64,000 nt of DNA from Cytobacillus suaedae (GTDB taxonomy: Bacteria; Bacillota; Bacilli; Bacillales; Bacillaceae_L): assembly GCA_014960805.1 (NCBI GenBank), contig CP063163.1, forward strand, positions 352,001 to 416,000, read 5' to 3'. Both the position numbers and the translations under genes were made by a program. Shown one piece after another: positions 8,897 to 16,146 of this stretch (position 1 is its first letter; each line of letters begins with the position of its first letter). The notes under the pieces were generated by a model. That model was not told where the DNA came from and searched no databases. It saw only the letters and a program-made list of their open reading frames with translations.

Positions 8897-8950
8897 TGGG
8901 GCCTGACCCCCGGTGCTTTAAAGCTTTAAAGTGCCGGGGGTCAGGCCCCA
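8897..8950. repeat. GC-rich palindromic intergenic repeat, copy 5 (in a divergent gap)
   Basis: Arms TGGGGCCTGACCCCCGG and complement around CTTTAAAGCTTTAAAG. Its mismatched positions are G-T pairs. It lies upstream of both flanking genes (glutamate dehydrogenase and TetR), where a terminator would have no gene to end. Confidence 0.92.
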
Positions 8951-8982
8951 AAAGAAAGGCCATAAAAGACACGATTTAACTA

Positions 8983-9032
8983 TTGACCAATGTGGTCAGT
9001 TGGGAATATAATGTAATTGACCGATGTGGTCA
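8983..9032 (+). promoter_or_regulatory. TetR promoter with two operator copies
   Basis: TTGACC (8983-8988) and TATAAT (9007-9012) are 18 bp apart. Two near-identical dyads, TGACCAATGTGGTCA (8984-8998) and TGACCGATGTGGTCA (9018-9032), overlap the -35 box and follow the -10 box. This is the classic layout for autorepression by the TetR protein encoded next. Confidence 0.85.
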
Positions 9033-9073
9033 ACTGAGATGAAATTCTGGTTCTGAAAGTAGGCAGTGAAAGA

Positions 9074-9700
9074 ATGAACACGGAAAAGTTTTTAAGTTTG
9101 GACCAAGAAAAAAGAGATCGCATTTTAAATGCAGCTCTTAGCGAATTCACACAAAAAGGTTATGACAATGCATCAACAAATGAAATTGTGAAAGGAGCAG
9201 GTATATCAAAAGGGCTTTTATTTCATTATTTTAAAAATAAAAAAGAGCTATTTTTCTTTCTATATGATTACTTTGTAGAAATTATCATGGAGGAGATGTT
9301 TGCAGAACTAGATTTAAATGAAAAGGATATTTTTGCTCGGTTACGAAATATCATTTTGCTCAAAAGCCAATTGATGAATAAATACCCTGAAATATTTAAT
9401 TTCATGGTGGCTGTACAAATGGAAAAGTCAGGGGAAGTGAAGACCGAACTAAATGAGAGTAATAGCAAATTATTAAGGGAACATTCAGCAAAACTGTTTG
9501 ATGGAATTGATACAACCAAATTCAGAGAAGGCCTAGATGTCCAAAGAACGATTAATATAATCCTCTGGACGTTAGAAGGTTTTAGTAATCAAGTTCTTGA
9601 AAAGGCAAGATTACTACACAACGCAAACGATAGTTTCGATGAAGCTTTCGCAGAAGTTGATATATATATAAAAATGTTAAGAAGTTCTTTCTACCAATAA
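9074..9700 (+). CDS. TetR family repressor of the ABC exporter operon
   Basis: A 208-residue TetR/AcrR regulator. Residues about 1-55 form the helix-turn-helix (LSEFTQKGYDNASTNEIV, then GISKGLLFHYFKNKKELF). The rest is a helical ligand domain. It is the first gene of an operon with one ABC ATPase and two ABC-2 permeases, and its stop is 13 bases before the next start. Twin dyads in its own promoter suggest it represses itself and the transporter until a ligand, probably a transported compound, releases it. The ligand is unknown. The start is the first ATG after the promoter, with a weak AGTGAAAG site. Confidence 0.88.
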   Translation: MNTEKFLSLDQEKRDRILNAALSEFTQKGYDNASTNEIVKGAGISKGLLFHYFKNKKELFFFLYDYFVEIIMEEMFAELDLNEKDIFARLRNIILLKSQLMNKYPEIFNFMVAVQMEKSGEVKTELNESNSKLLREHSAKLFDGIDTTKFREGLDVQRTINIILWTLEGFSNQVLEKARLLHNANDSFDEAFAEVDIYIKMLRSSFYQ

Positions 9701-9713
9701 GGAGGGGCAAGGC

Positions 9714-10598
9714 ATGAATGTTATTGAAATTAATAAGCTAACGAAGAGTTATGGTAAGTCTCGAGGGATAGTAGATGTAAGTTTTAATGTAGAACAAGGG
9801 GAAATCTTTGGGTTTATTGGACCGAATGGAGCTGGTAAGTCTACCACGATTCGGACACTCTTATCGTTAATCTATCCAACTAGTGGCAGTGCAAAGATTT
9901 TTGGTAAGGATATTATAGAGCATGGTCCAGAGATTAAAAAGGAAATCGGCTATTTGCCTTCTGAGGTTTTTTACTATGACAATATGAAGGTAATTGACCT
10001 TTTAAAATACTCCGCAAGCTTTTATAAGAAGGACTGTACGAAAAGAATAAAGGAATTAGCTGAAATTCTAGAACTTGATTTAACAAAAAAAATCGACGAC
10101 TTGAGTTTAGGTAATAAAAAGAAGGTCGGCATTGTGCAGGGGTTGTTACACGAGCCAAAGTTAATTATTCTCGATGAACCTACGAGTGGATTGGATCCAT
10201 TAATGCAACAGAAATTTTTCGAACTGCTTGAAAAAGAGAATAAGAAAGGAGCCGCGATTCTTTTCTCTTCCCATATTTTAAGTGAGGTTCAACGATTATG
10301 TGACCGAGTAGCAATCATTAAAGACGGTCGAATCGTACAGGTTGAAAAGATAAGTACCCTAAAAGAAAATAACTATAAGAAAATCAAGATTGAAACAAAA
10401 GCACCTATAGAACAAAGTACTTTTTCAGCAACAGGCATCAACCAACTTGAGGTAAATGGTAATGTTGTAAGCTTTATGTTCAAGGGTGATATTAATCCAA
10501 TTATGAAAATGATTTCGGAGATTGAGATTGCGAATATTTGGATAGAGGAGCCTAGTCTAGAAGAAATCTTTATGCATTTTTACGAAAAGGAGGACTAA
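9714..10598 (+). CDS. ABC-2 type exporter, ATP-binding subunit
   Basis: A 294-residue ATPase with Walker A GPNGAGKST (residues 36-44), signature LSLGNKKKVG, Walker B LIILDEPTSGLD and the H-loop SSHILSEV. The C-terminal 80 residues form the usual accessory domain of BcrA/YhaQ-type subunits. It pairs with the two permeases that follow to export a compound or act in membrane stress. The start follows AAGGAGGGG. The next gene begins five bases after its stop, so translation is likely coupled. Confidence 0.92.
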   Translation: MNVIEINKLTKSYGKSRGIVDVSFNVEQGEIFGFIGPNGAGKSTTIRTLLSLIYPTSGSAKIFGKDIIEHGPEIKKEIGYLPSEVFYYDNMKVIDLLKYSASFYKKDCTKRIKELAEILELDLTKKIDDLSLGNKKKVGIVQGLLHEPKLIILDEPTSGLDPLMQQKFFELLEKENKKGAAILFSSHILSEVQRLCDRVAIIKDGRIVQVEKISTLKENNYKKIKIETKAPIEQSTFSATGINQLEVNGNVVSFMFKGDINPIMKMISEIEIANIWIEEPSLEEIFMHFYEKED

Positions 10599-10602
10599 GG
10601 CA

Positions 10603-11400
10603 ATGAATATGTATCTCCATGAATTAAGGGTATATCGTAAATCTACGATTATATGGACATTGGCTCAAATGTCACTTATTGTACTATTTCTTGCGATTTT
10701 TCCTTCGTTTGCAAGCGATGCAGAAGCGTTTAAACAAATGTTAGAGGGGTTTCCAGAAGAACTTAGGAAAGCAATAGGACTCTCGGTCGATAGTATTGCG
10801 ACAGTGATAGGGTTCTACTCTTATATATTCCTATATTTAAAGCTTTGTGGTGCTATTCAAGCAATGAATTTAGGAACATCTCTTGTTTCAAAAGAAACGA
10901 GTGAAAAAACAGCAGATTTTCTTCTGACTAAGCCTGTAACACGTATTCAGATTGTAACAGCAAAACTACTCGCTGCCTTAACATCATTAATCTTCACGAA
11001 TCTATTTTTCATATCCACTACTCTAGTTATGGCGGTAATCGTAAGTGTGAGAGAATTTAGTTTAACTATATTATTTTTAATAGCACTTAGTCTATTTTTA
11101 GTGCAACTAATTTTTCTAGCATTAGGTGTCGTGGTTTCTGTCCTTGTTCCAAAAATTAAATCGGTGATATCGGTCTCATTAGGAACGGTTTTTGGCTTTT
11201 TTATGATCGCAATGGTTGGTTCGGCAATGGATGATACACTCATGAGATATATCACTCCATTCAATTATTTTGATACGAGTTATATTATTGAACACTCTAG
11301 CTATGAAGGATCCTTTTTAATAGTTGGTGGTCTACTAGTGGTTATGGCTATTTCGGCAAGTTATTATATCTATCACAAAAGGGACGTTCATACAGTCTAA
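10603..11400 (+). CDS. ABC-2 permease subunit 1
   Basis: A 265-residue membrane protein with six hydrophobic segments and a large loop after the first (SDAEAFKQMLEGFPEELRKAIG). It has the family motif VSKETSEKTADFLLTKPVTR, which lies on the cytoplasmic side of ABC-2 permeases. It is clearly paralogous to the next gene (same KE-x5-T-x2-FL-x-KP pattern), which indicates duplication and a heterodimeric channel. AGGAGG precedes the ATG. Confidence 0.88.
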   Translation: MNMYLHELRVYRKSTIIWTLAQMSLIVLFLAIFPSFASDAEAFKQMLEGFPEELRKAIGLSVDSIATVIGFYSYIFLYLKLCGAIQAMNLGTSLVSKETSEKTADFLLTKPVTRIQIVTAKLLAALTSLIFTNLFFISTTLVMAVIVSVREFSLTILFLIALSLFLVQLIFLALGVVVSVLVPKIKSVISVSLGTVFGFFMIAMVGSAMDDTLMRYITPFNYFDTSYIIEHSSYEGSFLIVGGLLVVMAISASYYIYHKRDVHTV

Positions 11401-11415
11401 GGAGGTGGATGTGTA

Positions 11416-12210
11416 ATGAATTTATTTTTACGAGAATTAAAAGCTCACCGTAAATCCTTACTAATATGGTGTATCGGTATGGTTCTACTCATTGTAAGTG
11501 GTGTCGGAAAGTATTCAGGTTTTTCCGAAAGTGATCAATCAATAAATGAGTTAATGTCTCAAATGCCAAAATCTCTTCAGGCCATTATGGGTTCAAATTC
11601 TTTTGACCTATCCACCATTATGGGATATTACGGGTTATTATTCTTATATATCGTGCTAATGGCTGTCATCCATTCAGTTATGCTTGGAGCAACAATTATT
11701 GCAAAAGAAGAAAGAGATAAAACGACGGAGTTTTTATTTGTAAAACCTTTATCTAGAAACAAAATTATTGCTACAAAACTAAGCGCAACTTTAGTGAATC
11801 TGGTTGTTCTTAATTTAGTTACTTTTGTTACTTCGTTTGCCATTGTTCAACAAAATGCAAATGGAGAAGATGTGCTTGAGGACATAACCTTATTAATGGT
11901 AGGGTTGTTTATTTTACAGCTTGTCTTCATGTCAATTGGCAGTGTGTTAGCAGCCATTATAAAGAATTCAAAAAAAGCAGCTTCGATTGCAACGGCGATC
12001 TTACTATCAGTGTTTATATTGTCCATCGCAATTGATATGAATGAAAGTCTTGAACCATTAAGGTATTTCACACCTTTTAAATACTTTGAAGCAAAACAAA
12101 TTTTATCCGGAACTGGATACCAAAATATCTATTACATCCTATCTCTACCCATAGTCATTATCCTAGTCACACTAACATTTACTTTCTATAAAAAAAGAGA
12201 TCTAAACTAA
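11416..12210 (+). CDS. ABC-2 permease subunit 2
   Basis: A 264-residue six-helix permease, paralogue of the preceding gene, with IIAKEERDKTTEFLFVKPLSR as its equivalent of the shared motif. It is the last gene of the TetR operon and begins 15 bases after the previous stop behind AAGGAGGTGG. Its stop is followed within three bases by a palindromic repeat. Confidence 0.88.
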   Translation: MNLFLRELKAHRKSLLIWCIGMVLLIVSGVGKYSGFSESDQSINELMSQMPKSLQAIMGSNSFDLSTIMGYYGLLFLYIVLMAVIHSVMLGATIIAKEERDKTTEFLFVKPLSRNKIIATKLSATLVNLVVLNLVTFVTSFAIVQQNANGEDVLEDITLLMVGLFILQLVFMSIGSVLAAIIKNSKKAASIATAILLSVFILSIAIDMNESLEPLRYFTPFKYFEAKQILSGTGYQNIYYILSLPIVIILVTLTFTFYKKRDLN

Positions 12211-12212
12211 TA

Positions 12213-12268
12213 TTGGGGCCTGACCCCCGGCACGCTAAAGCTTTAAAGCGCCGGGGGTCAGGCCCCAA
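12213..12268. repeat. GC-rich palindromic intergenic repeat, copy 6
   Basis: Arms TTGGGGCCTGACCCCCGG and complement around CTAAAGCTTTAAAG. It fills the convergent gap between the ABC operon and the sensor kinase and may terminate both. Confidence 0.92.
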
Positions 12269-12272
12269 GTGT

Positions 12273-13379
12273 TTATTTTGGTACGCTGAATTCGATTGTT
12301 GTACCTTCACCTTCTGTTGAGGAGATTGAGAAGTGTCCGCCTACCCCTTTTGCACGCTCTTCCATACTAAAGAGGCCAACACCTTTTCCTTTTCTATCTC
12401 TAATAAACCCTGTACCTTTATCAACAATCTTAACTTCCACATCACTATCTGTTTCATGTACAGAAACGGAAGCCTCATCTACATTTGCGTATTTACCGAT
12501 ATTGGTTAATGCCTCTTGAATCACTCGATAGATGGTTGTTTCTTTTTGAATATCGATTCTAGTTCTAAGGTTACAGTTAAAATGTACTTTGATTCCATAA
12601 TGCTGTGAGAAATTTTCTATATACTTTCGGATAGCCGGTACTACTCCAAGATCATCTAAAACAGATGGTCGAAGCTCCCAAGCCAGTCCTCGGATATCCT
12701 CAATAACAAATGAAACATCATCTCTCAGTTTTTGGAGGCGATTATCTGTTGTATCACTAATTAGTTGGTCAAGTTGAATTAGGAGTGAGAACATACTCTG
12801 TCCAACACCGTCATGTAATTCTCTCGAAAATCGCTTTCGTTCTTCTTCTTGAATACTAATGACACGGTTCATCATTTTCTCAAGCTCATCTTGAACTTCT
12901 TTAAGTTTCGTCACTTCACTACGAACGGCTAAATATTGATATGGTTTCCCTTCATCATCTAAGAATGGAACAATAGTCGTGTTTACCCAATAGAATGAGC
13001 CATCTTTTGCTCTGTTTTTTATTTCGCCCTTCCAGACATGTCCAGAGGAAATCGTTTCCCATAGTGAACTCATGAATTCTTTACTATGATATCCCGAATT
13101 AATTATCCTATGGTCCTTACCAAGCAATTCTTCCTTAGAATACTGAGATATCTCGCAGAATTTTTTATTCACATATTGTATTCTTCCCTTGTTATCTGTC
13201 AGAGCAACAATTGATGATTCATCGAGTGCAAACGTTAAATCTGTAAGATGAGTTAAGGATTGTTTTAATTCCGTACGTATATTTGAATCCTCAATGTGAT
13301 CTTGAAGATTAGCTAAAAGCATTTCTACATTCGGGCCACCAATTTCAGATTGATGAGATAGACGTTCTTTTTTATTCAA
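12273..13379 (-). CDS. PAS sensor histidine kinase, NreB-like but without the iron-sulfur cysteines
   Basis: A 368-residue cytoplasmic kinase with no membrane segment. Residues about 48-160 form a PAS domain, followed by a HisKA_3 dimerisation region with the phospho-acceptor His189 in RELHDGVGQ, and an HATPase domain ending GEGTTIEFSVP. The order PAS-HisKA_3-ATPase matches staphylococcal NreB, an oxygen sensor that binds a cluster through four PAS cysteines. Here the PAS region has only one cysteine (Cys75), so that chemistry is unlikely. The gene starts at a TTG inside the end of the response regulator gene (8-base overlap), behind GAAAGGA. Its partner is that regulator. Confidence 0.85.
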   Translation of the reverse strand: MNKKERLSHQSEIGGPNVEMLLANLQDHIEDSNIRTELKQSLTHLTDLTFALDESSIVALTDNKGRIQYVNKKFCEISQYSKEELLGKDHRIINSGYHSKEFMSSLWETISSGHVWKGEIKNRAKDGSFYWVNTTIVPFLDDEGKPYQYLAVRSEVTKLKEVQDELEKMMNRVISIQEEERKRFSRELHDGVGQSMFSLLIQLDQLISDTTDNRLQKLRDDVSFVIEDIRGLAWELRPSVLDDLGVVPAIRKYIENFSQHYGIKVHFNCNLRTRIDIQKETTIYRVIQEALTNIGKYANVDEASVSVHETDSDVEVKIVDKGTGFIRDRKGKGVGLFSMEERAKGVGGHFSISSTEGEGTTIEFSVPK

Positions 13380-14025
13380 AACGGAGCAATCCTTTCTTCA
13401 TAGCGTATTCAACTAATTCTGGTCTAGTTTTTATACCTAGTTTCTCCATTAAGTTGCTTTTATGGGACTCAACCGTCTTAACACTAATCACTAAATGAGA
13501 GGCAATTTCCTTGTTTGAATAACCCTTTGCAATCCACTCTAAAATCTCTTTCTCGCGGTCGGATAATAAATCAAACGAACTCGAGCCCTCACCATTTTTT
13601 ACCCGATCCATATAACCACTCATTAAGCTTTTGGTAGCAGTAGGATTTAGATATGCATTACCAGATGCAACTGAATGGATAGCAGATAAAAGGTCCTCAT
13701 GTGGAGCATTCTTTAGTATGTAACCAGAGGCACCGGAGTGTATCGCACGGAATAAGTATTCCTCGTCATCGTGCATTGTTAAGATAAGAATTGCCACCTG
13801 AGGCATTAGTTCATGTAATTCCTTAGTCGCAGTTAATCCATCTTTACCATGAGGCATACTTAAATCCATTAGAACAACATCAGGGTTTAATTCCTGTGCT
13901 TTACGGATTGCCTCATCTCCTTCAGAAGCTTCCCCAATTACTTCAATATTATCTTTACCGTTCAGTAACATCATTAGTCCCGATCGTACTACGACATGGT
14001 CGTCTACAATAAGAAGTTTAATCAT
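13372..14025 (-). CDS. LuxR-type response regulator, NreC-like
   Basis: A 217-residue NarL/FixJ-family regulator. The receiver domain has the acidic pocket (VDDH, residues 7-10), the phospho-acceptor Asp54 in VVLMDLSMP, and Lys105 in YILKNAP. The C-terminal LuxR helix-turn-helix contains LSDREKEILEWIAKGYSNKEIA. It precedes and overlaps the kinase gene, so the two form one transcript. GGAGGAAT precedes the ATG. By analogy with NreC it may activate nitrate/nitrite respiration genes; no such gene is adjacent, but nirBD lies 36 kb away. Confidence 0.9.
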   Translation of the reverse strand: MIKLLIVDDHVVVRSGLMMLLNGKDNIEVIGEASEGDEAIRKAQELNPDVVLMDLSMPHGKDGLTATKELHELMPQVAILILTMHDDEEYLFRAIHSGASGYILKNAPHEDLLSAIHSVASGNAYLNPTATKSLMSGYMDRVKNGEGSSSFDLLSDREKEILEWIAKGYSNKEIASHLVISVKTVESHKSNLMEKLGIKTRPELVEYAMKKGLLRFE

Positions 14026-14086
14026 TTTATTCCTCCTTCACCAATTCATCGTAGTGTGACATCTCTATATGTTAGCTCCATCATAT

Positions 14087-14118
14087 AAAAAAAAATGAAT
14101 CCTTTCAATGGGATTCAT
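14087..14118 (-). terminator. Terminator of the GAF gene
   Basis: Perfect stem ATGAATCC/GGATTCAT with an 8-base loop, followed on the minus strand by eight or more T. It separates the GAF gene from the two-component pair. Confidence 0.85.
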
Positions 14119-14124
14119 TAGTCA

Positions 14125-14568
14125 TTATGGTATTGCTTTTAAGAATAAGGGCGATATTTCCTCAGCTTTACGGCTAACAAACGCAATTTGTTCTTCGCTA
14201 TACTCTCTCGGAGAGCGTGACCCTATTAATAAGATACCAAGAATTTGATTGTATGATCTAACGGGAACTGCAATGGCTGATTGTAAATTCTCAGCAAGCA
14301 TAATTGGGTACTCAAGTCTTCTCACTGCTACATCAGGTGTATTCTGGTCGATAATAATGTTTCTACCAAAACGTACAACTGATCCAGATAAGCCCTTTCC
14401 AGGTTTCCCAATCATTTGTTTATATCTTTTATTCTGATTACCATAAACATATTTCCAATGAATCTCGTAGTTGTGCTCATTTACTTGTGCAAACGCGGAG
14501 AAATCACTTGATGTTGCTGTACAAAGTGAATTAAGTTTTTCTTCCATTTCTTTTATAATTGTCTCCAC
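14125..14568 (-). CDS. GAF domain protein, NreA-like
   Basis: A 147-residue single GAF-domain protein. Its position next to an NreBC-like pair and its size recall staphylococcal NreA (about 154 residues), a nitrate receptor that restrains the NreB kinase. The core GKGLSGSVVRFGRNIIIDQ and the strand AIAVPVRSYNQILGILLIGS are typical GAF elements. The start chosen is GTG at 14568, six bases after AGGGGAG. The open frame continues to 14658, but that extension has no ribosome site and reads as non-coding. A nitrate-binding role is an inference from family and neighbourhood only. Confidence 0.75.
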   Translation of the reverse strand: METIIKEMEEKLNSLCTATSSDFSAFAQVNEHNYEIHWKYVYGNQNKRYKQMIGKPGKGLSGSVVRFGRNIIIDQNTPDVAVRRLEYPIMLAENLQSAIAVPVRSYNQILGILLIGSRSPREYSEEQIAFVSRKAEEISPLFLKAIP

Positions 14569-14924
14569 ATTAATCTCCCCTTGATCACTTGTTCTGTGAC
14601 CTTCTGCTCTTGGGACCAGCTGCACTATGAATCTTCTGCAGCTAGCTGAAAGGTACAACTACCTTATAAATATCTTACTTCATTCATTGTAATCCTTTTT
14701 AGGGAGATTGTAATTCAGGGAATTCCCCTAACTTTACATTCAGGAAAACGACTTTCTCTCATCATTTTTACTGATTTCCACTAGGATTATACAAAATCTT
14801 GGGGAAAAGTGCGCAAGTTAAATAGGGAAAATGCGAATGCAAAGTTCAGTAATTCCCCCGATACCGTAATTAACACTATGGATATATGATTAAAGTACAA
14901 AGAAACACACAGGGGGAATGAAAA
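14569..14924. other. Divergent intergenic region between the GAF gene and fnr
   Basis: AT-rich control region serving two divergent genes. It contains a 10-bp palindrome GGGAATTCCC (14718-14727). No TGTGA-N6-TCACA Fnr site could be found. A possible -10 box for fnr lies in the 14875-14895 stretch, but no convincing -35 was seen. Confidence 0.4.
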
Positions 14925-15647
14925 ATGGCAATCATGCTTCAACAATCAAATCAAGGATATTCTTTTAATATAGATTCAATTAAAAAAAGCGTTATTCAAT
15001 TTTTATCGACTGAGAACTTTGATAAGTTACAAGGAATTATGAGAACGAAGAAGGTAGCAGCTGGCCACCATTTATTCTGGGAAGGCGAACAGATGGATAA
15101 GTTATACTACATTCAAACAGGTAGAGTGAAATTAAGAACATCAACTGAGAGTGGCAAAGAGTTTCTTCTTTCTATTAAAGAAGAAGGTAGCATATTAGGT
15201 GAATTTCTTGGGATTAATGATGAATTATATTATGATTATCGAGCTGAAGTAACTGAAGACAGTGAAGTAGGAGTAATTCTATTAAAAGATTTAAAGAAGT
15301 TAATGTATGAATTCGGAAGTTTTGCTGTAGAATTTACGAGTTGGTTAGGGTGGATGCACCGTGCAACTCAATCAAAATTAAATGATCTTTTATTTAATGA
15401 TAAAACAGGTGCATTAGCATCAACATTAGTTCGTTTAGCTACAAATCATGGAGTGAAGTGTGCGGATGGAATCCTAATCACAATCGAGTTAACAAATAAG
15501 GAATATGGTGACTATATTGGAACATCAAGAGAAAGTGTTAACCGTATTTTAAATAGTTGGAAACGAGAAGGCATCATCGATTATATTGATCGTAAAATTG
15601 TGGTCTGCAACATTGAAAAACTATATGAGATTTGTGAATGTCTATAA
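14925..15647 (+). CDS. fnr: Crp/Fnr family regulator, Fnr-like
   Basis: A 240-residue regulator with an N-terminal cyclic-nucleotide-binding-type beta barrel (GHHLFWEGEQMDKLYYIQTGRV), a long dimer helix, and a C-terminal winged helix containing NKEYGDYIGTSRESVNRIL. The overall pattern matches B. subtilis Fnr, which activates nitrate respiration genes without oxygen. B. subtilis Fnr holds its cluster with C-x2-C-x4-C at the C-terminus. Here the tail ends early and the cysteines are Cys179, Cys228, Cys237 and Cys239, so the ligand set differs. GGGGGA precedes the ATG. Fnr-type boxes occur upstream of nirB in this window. Confidence 0.82.
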   Translation: MAIMLQQSNQGYSFNIDSIKKSVIQFLSTENFDKLQGIMRTKKVAAGHHLFWEGEQMDKLYYIQTGRVKLRTSTESGKEFLLSIKEEGSILGEFLGINDELYYDYRAEVTEDSEVGVILLKDLKKLMYEFGSFAVEFTSWLGWMHRATQSKLNDLLFNDKTGALASTLVRLATNHGVKCADGILITIELTNKEYGDYIGTSRESVNRILNSWKREGIIDYIDRKIVVCNIEKLYEICECL

Positions 15648-15674
15648 GATGTGTACTATACGTTATCTTACTGT

Positions 15675-15737
15675 ATGGTGCCTGACCTCCAGTGCATTTC
15701 TTCCCAAGTGCATTGGAGGGCGGGCGCCATTATTTTT
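15675..15737 (+). terminator. Terminator-like hairpin, diverged member of the palindromic repeat family
   Basis: A long inverted repeat (ATGGTGCCTGACCTCC against GGAGGGCGGGCGCCAT), followed by a T-rich run. It resembles the GGGGCCTGACCCCC family. Three of the four differences between its arms are G-T wobble pairs, which keeps an RNA hairpin intact. It probably terminates fnr. Confidence 0.7.
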
Positions 15738-16146
15738 TATTGTAAAATACTAGAAATAGAGTTACAATAGATTAAATAGGAATAAAGGCCCATGAAAGAG
15801 GTTTGCTCTTAGAAACCTTATATAGGGGCAATTAATCATTCGAATTCAATTCTACAGTTATTTCTTCTAGTAGAAATGCTACTAGCTCCTCTTCCTTTCA
15901 GATGAAGCCCATAAGGTAGGATGACTCATCTTTAAAAAATTTACTTACTTTCTATGTAATCTTTTGTAAAATAGAAAAAGGAGCTTGTCTCCAAAAACTA
16001 CTTATTTTTGCTCTGAATTGTTAGAATAATCGGTAAGTTAATGGTTGGATATTCAACCGTCCAATGAGTATAAATGTACAGCTAATACTTCATAGTAGTA
16101 TGACACATACCAGTCCTTTAGCACAGTTATATTGTATTAAGGCAAG
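15738..16146. other. Intergenic region upstream of the GGDEF gene
   Basis: About 400 bases without a gene. It holds several short hairpins: AGGTTT/AAACCT near 15800, CTAGTAG/CTACTAG at 15867-15885, and AGATGA/TCATCT near 15900-15930 followed by an A/T run. It was compared by eye with c-di-GMP, SAM, TPP and preQ1 riboswitch cores without a match. It may be a structured leader of unknown type or decayed sequence. Confidence 0.35.

Noticed and set aside
15738-16146. c-di-GMP (GEMM), SAM, TPP or preQ1 riboswitch
   Set aside because: Hairpins exist, but none of the conserved core sequences of these riboswitches was found.
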